NCBI GenBank assembly: GCA_014529385.2
Contig: CM043949.1
Span: 111,707,977 to 111,771,976, forward strand
Length of the DNA stretch: 64,000 nt
DNA from: Adiantum capillus-veneris
Taxonomy: Eukaryota > Streptophyta > Polypodiopsida > Polypodiales > Pteridaceae
Direction of reading: 5' to 3'
Every line of letters starts with the position of its first letter. Within the stretch, counting starts at the first letter, position 1. Positions 59,726 to 64,000 of this stretch are shown piece after piece. A model generated the notes under the pieces. That model was not told the DNA's origin. It did no database searches and saw only the letters and a list, made by a program, of their open reading frames with translations. The position numbers and the translations under genes were made by a program.

Positions 59726-60104
59726 CTCTAGTCATTAAACTTACGTTAAATTAGATTTAGCTTTATTTTTAGTTAGATTTACGTTTATTTAGATTTACGC
59801 TTATTTACGTTAGATCGAGTCCACGCAAGAATTACTTACGGTTTAGGGTTTAGAGTTAGACGAACAGTGAAAAGATCTACTGTGAAAAGATGTTAAGATG
59901 CTGTGAAGTGCTACAGCTAGAGAAGAGGCAAAGGGGTTTTGTCCACTACATGCAGTATCATGTAGACGTGGGTGTGTAGATTTCTTGTACCCACAAATAT
60001 AGGTATTGACCAATAAAGACGAGATTATAACCCGGTGGTTCTGATCTCCGTGCACCTCTAGACCGAGGTGTGCGGGGATTGGACATGACTAGAGAATGTG
60101 AGGT

Positions 60105-60107
<3 letters not shown>

Positions 60108-60140
<33 letters not shown>
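60108..60140. repeat. (GA)n microsatellite upstream of the transposase start
   Basis: About 32 bp of GA, about 70 bp before the transposase Met at 60207; possibly in its 5' untranslated region. Confidence 0.9.
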
Positions 60141-60144
<4 letters not shown>

Positions 60145-60206
60145 GACGAAGAATGCCAATAGAATATTAAATTTGTTGTCCACGTTATAAGTTTTTTATC
60201 CTCATT

Positions 60207-63200
60207 ATGAGTAGCGACGAGGATGTGGGACCGTCCAACCGAAACACCTATCTCTCAACGAGGGTCTTATGTCCTTGTAATCAATGCAAGCATGCTGTGC
60301 GACGGACAAGACGTGTTTCTTTGCAGCACGTTCGCGAATTTGGCGAGTTCGATCCATCTATTATAGATCGAGTTGTTGCCAATTATAACTCGTCGGACTC
60401 TGACGCTGGCCAACAAGCAGCAATCTTGCAACCCAATAGACGTGTTTGCAGGCGCTTTGGTCAAGCAGCATATGTGAGGCCACAAGATGTAGCCTCTGAC
60501 AGCTCGGGGGATGATCATGCAGAGCACATTCCCAACGAGGCAATGTTTGAGCCCGAGATTGATGAAATGATCGAGACGATCATGGATTCAGAAAGGCTTA
60601 TCTATGATGATATGAAAAGTGAAGCCGATACGCCATTGTATAATGGAGCACGTATGTCTAGATTGAAAGCACTCCTGGTTCTTCTCAACATGCAGGCAAA
60701 GTTTGGATGGAGTGACACTAGCGTCACAGCGCTTTTCAGGTGATCTATTACAATTAGTTTACTTTAATAAAACTCTAAATGTATAATGATCTGATAGATT
60801 TTTACACGACTGTATCATATTTTTATGTTGTGTAGATTGCTAAAAGAGCACATACTACCAGCTGATAATGTGATGCCAGATTCCCGAGATGAAGCAAGAA
60901 AGATTTTGCGAAACTTGGGGATGGATTACAATTCTATCCACGCTTGTCCTAATGACTGCATTCTTTTCAGAGGGGAATACATAGACATGGAGAAGTGTCC
61001 GAAATGTGATTCCGAAAGATATCGAGTAGATCTCCACGGGACAAAAATTCCACAAAAGGTTTTGCGACATTTCCCTCTGCTTCCTCGCATCAAGCATTTC
61101 TTCGAATGTAAGTCCATGGCCGCCCTAGCATCATGGCACGAGGAGAATAAATCTTCGGATGGTGTGCTACGAATTCCTGCAGATTGCGTAGCGTGGAAAC
61201 ATATAGATGGAACATGATCGGATTTTGCCAGGGAAGCTCGAAATTTGCGCTTAGGCCTGGCTATGGATGGCGTAAATCCATTTGGTCAAAGATCAACATC
61301 TTACAGTGTATGGCCCGTTGTCATCGTCAACTACAACATTCCCCCGTGGTTGACTACGAAGAAGGGGCACCTATGGCTAAGCTTGATTGTGCCAGGGCGA
61401 TATAAAGTGGGGAATATGGATGTGTATCTTCGTCCACTATTGGAAGAGCTACAACAATTGTGGATTGGCATAGAGGTGGTGGATATGAGCCGACACACAG
61501 GACGACGGAATGCTTTGATCAGAGGCATTCTAATGTGGACCATGCATGACTATCCCGGGCTAACAGAATGCTCAGGTGATCTATTGACACTCCTCACTCA
61601 GACACTGTAAATCTTGTTTTTTCCCATAGTTGATCTATTATCATGTGTATACATGCAGGGCTTTAAACAAGCGAATACAGAGCATGTGTCACATGTGGAC
61701 CTAGACTGAATGCACGTAGGGCACCCTCACTGAAGAAGCAAATCTACGAAGGTCATCAAGCATATCTTCCAGAGAATCATGTGTTACGCGACAGCTTTTT
61801 GGGAAGAGAGCCACCAAGGATGTCTGCACAAGCATGGTTAGAGCAGAAGGAGATGTGCGATGACGGATTGCCTCCAGGGATGAAGAGACTATCTCTATGG
61901 TACGAGTTACCATACTGGCCCCGACTCATGATCAATCACTTGCTCGATCCAATGCACATATTCAAGAATGTGGGTAATCTACTATGGGTCCATTTGACCG
62001 GCAAGAAAGATACTTTGGGAGCCAGAGTTGACCTTAGAAATGTGGATCGTATGGAGCAATATTGGCCGCAAACAGCGTCTGATGGATCGATAAAACTCCC
62101 TAAAGCACCATGGATTTTCACAGGAGCCCAAGAATGCAAAGTAAAAGAGACCATTCGATCTTTGCGGACCCCCACTGGCGTAATGCACTCGCTCCGAACG
62201 TGTTTTACTAAAGAAGGAAAGCTTACCGGTTTGAAGTCACACGATTGGCATAAAATGTGTCAGGTACGTTCATAGTGGACTTTAATATCATTGCATAAAA
62301 TGTGGACTTTAATATCATTGTTGCACATACTTTACAGTTTATTTTACCGGTTGCCATTGAGGGATGTTTGTCTCTCGACATCCGTAACACTATCTACAAA
62401 CTTACAAAGCTGGTGCAATGGATCTCACAAAAGGAGATCAACGTAGACTCCATACCATTCGCCAAACTAAATGCTGCGGAGCTTGTGTGCATGTTTGAGA
62501 AACATTTTCCTACTACAATGCTAACCATTCAGGTGCATCTTCTTGTTCACATAGTTGATGATTGTCATGTGCAATCTTGGTGTTGAGAAGAAGATGATGG
62601 AAGATCTAGAGGCTAAAATCAACCGATTTTGCATGCTTCACAATCCAGTGATGCAAAAGTGGATTTCACAATATGAGGATGCAAAGCAAGAGCGACAAAG
62701 GGCACGAATCGAGTGGAGACGGGGAAGACAACCACCGATGCACTATCCAGCGGTTCTGGAGAGCCTACCAACCTTCATGAGCTTAAGATGGTTGCACAAC
62801 CAATTGAAAAGCGCACAACAATGCGGTGACGAAGTGACTGAAGAAGAGTGGGAGTACTCTCGGGGTTGCGCGACCAAGGTAAGTTTGCAATGTACGACTA
62901 GCAAGTGACTTTATTTATAAACGTTTGAACGGCCACTCATAATCTTTGTTCGTTGTAGTATAAGTCATACACAGCAGCATGGTGTAAAGGTCGACATTTT
63001 AGGGTGGAACGAATCGACAAAAAGCGTTTTACTCAAGATTGTGAAATCATGGCAAAATTTGAACAGTCTAGTCGACGACGTTCCTCTGATGCAGATCTTG
63101 TGGTGGCGGAACTCACTTACTTCGGTACGCTGCAAGAGATTTTGAGGATCGATTACAGAGGATTTTTTGTCGACTTGTTCGACGTGCAATGGTTCAAGAT

Positions 63201-63711
63201 AATCATGGAGGGTCGCAACGCTACTGTGCGTAGAGGAGAGTCTGGTTTTCTTGAGGTGGATTCTACTAAGAAATGGACTGACCTAAGAGACACTTTCGTA
63301 CTACCCGAGCATTGTGAACAAGTAAGTATGTAAATAGTTAACATCCCCCTTTTACAAGTTATGTGCTTGAAAGCTCTCATGTACGTTATGTGGCTCTGGC
63401 AGGTAATATTTCATCCTACAAAGTCTACATCAAACTGGTGGTACGTCATAGAGGTAGCCCCTCGTAGTGCAAGGACGTATGAAGGCTACCATGTGCCAAT
63501 CACAACGACATCAATGGAGGAGATCAGAGAAGATGCTCAATCAGAAGCCGCTGCGGTGGTGCCAGACGAGCATCAAGATGCTACTACTCTATATGGGGTG
63601 CATGTAGAGGAGCTACAAAATGAAAGAGAGGATATGTGTTTAAACGGAGAGCTCTATATAGATATAGGAAGTTATGTTGAGTTATGCGAGGATGAGAGAG
63701 AGATCTCTTAA
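60207..63711 (+). pseudogene. TNP2-type CACTA transposase, multi-exon, disrupted
   Basis: Exon 1 60207-60739 (N-terminus, CPCNQCK, NMQAKFGWSDTSVTALF); intron 60740-60835. Exon 2 60836-61575: HACPNDCILFRGEY, CPKCDSERY, KIPQKVLRHFPLLPR, LGLAMDGVNPFGQ. Exon 3 61659-62263: ACVTCGPRLN, LPYWPRLMINHLLDPMHIFKNV. Exon 4 from 62338: LPVAIEGCLS, MLTIQVHLLVHIVDD. Then to 62878, exon 62959-63321 with the DUF4216-like LTYFGTLQEILRIDYRGF, and a last exon 63403-63711. Several junctions have clear GT/AG sites, including AAG|GTAAGT. Defects are TGA 61215-61217 in exon 2, TAA 61664-61666 at the start of exon 3, and a frame-breaking internal deletion near 62575 that removes the region after VHLLVH. TNP2 proteins catalyse CACTA excision and integration. 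Confidence 0.88.
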
Positions 63712-64000
63712 AGCCACAAATATTGTATTTGAACAATTTTGCTCCGTGTTGTAAAAGCTCTGGCTCTCTAAGTACCTTCCATGGTGTATAACGCTCTTTT
63801 CTACTCGCGCTCACATCTTTTGATTGAAGATTCTGAGTTTTCGACTTGCCTCTTCTATCACTCAATTCATTGCGTCATTGTATTTATATGCGTCATTACG
63901 TCATTGTATTTAATGGTCTTTGCGTCATTGTCTACTCTATTCATTCAATATTAAGTTTAAATATTCGTGTGTTTAATGCAGGTATGGATGATGAGGAGTT
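63712..64000 (+). other. Transposase 3' flank and possible start of a second element gene
   Basis: Repeats of GCGTCATTGTATTTA lie at about 63870-63930. At the window end TTTAATGCAG precedes GTATGGATGATGAGGAG, giving a Met at 63984 (MDDEE). CACTA elements usually carry a second, TnpA-like gene; whether this is its start cannot be judged from 17 bases. Confidence 0.3.

Larger units (their letters stand above)
58511..64000 (+). mobile_element. CACTA (En/Spm-type) DNA transposon, left part
   Basis: Begins CACTACAAGAGGC, the characteristic CACTA terminus. Subterminal copies of GCGACGC/GCGTCGC follow, then a plus-strand TNP2-family transposase. The right end lies beyond the window. A microsatellite block and a metal-binding-domain fragment lie between the terminus and the transposase. 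Confidence 0.85.

Noticed and set aside
62302-62586. Independent small gene
   Set aside because: It is exon 4 of the CACTA transposase, in phase with exon 3 across a GT/AG intron.

Overview
This window looks like repeat-dominated nuclear DNA of a vascular plant. It holds Tat-type Ty3/Gypsy elements with a second, archaeal-type RNase H, an iMet-primed Ty3/Gypsy element, Tork-like Ty1/Copia elements, a CACTA (TNP2) DNA transposon, L1-type LINE remains, and many long (GA)n, (TG)n and (AT)n microsatellites. The species cannot be named from the sequence. I found no intact host gene. The only host-gene-like sequences are a decayed transthyretin-like (5-hydroxyisourate hydrolase) pseudogene, a fragment of a heavy-metal-associated protein inside the CACTA element, and two unrecognised exons cut off by that element.

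Layout. 1-5640: old LTR-element debris on the minus strand, with a divergent ~280-bp tandem repeat whose units each carry a palindrome, and a short Copia leader/gag scrap. 5737-17341: Gypsy-1, a minus-strand Tat-like element with 2.6-2.7 kb LTRs, inserted in a (CT)n(AT)n microsatellite. Between its primer site and gag it carries four extra ORFs arranged as two paralogous pairs. 17342-25440: tandem repeats, the hydrolase pseudogene, a SINE-like sequence, and three minus-strand LINE 3' ends sharing one 3' terminus followed by (TC)n.

27168-50540: a nested complex. The oldest layer is Gypsy-C (minus strand, iMet primer site), inserted in a (TG)n tract. Gypsy-2 (29082-38335, plus strand, ~1.55 kb LTRs, flanking ACAT) sits in its 3' internal region. 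A solo LTR (41500-42222) separates its gag from its protease. Copia-A (44576-49517, ~190-bp LTRs, 5-bp duplication GAGTG) split its 5' LTR. Because the other Gypsy-C LTR is uninterrupted, the window holds both the filled and the empty site for Copia-A.

50541-52650: compound microsatellites, a degenerate tandem repeat and another SINE-like element. 52651 to about 57850: Copia-B (minus), with one LTR and no visible 5' LTR. 58242-58510: a two-exon coding remnant (minus) that stops exactly at the CACTA terminus. 58511-64000: the left part of a CACTA element, with a terminal CACTACAAGA, subterminal GCGACGC repeats, the metal-binding-domain fragment and a multi-exon TNP2 transposase with stops and an internal deletion. 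It continues beyond the window.

Every autonomous element is broken by stops, frameshifts or deletions, so none appears able to move on its own. The most novel signal is a small ORF of about 70 codons ending in a hydrophobic tail. It lies just upstream of gag and is present twice in Gypsy-1 and once in the clearly different Gypsy-2. Next come the paralogous 181/152-aa ORF pair of Gypsy-1 and a conserved leader hairpin shared by Copia-A and Copia-B.
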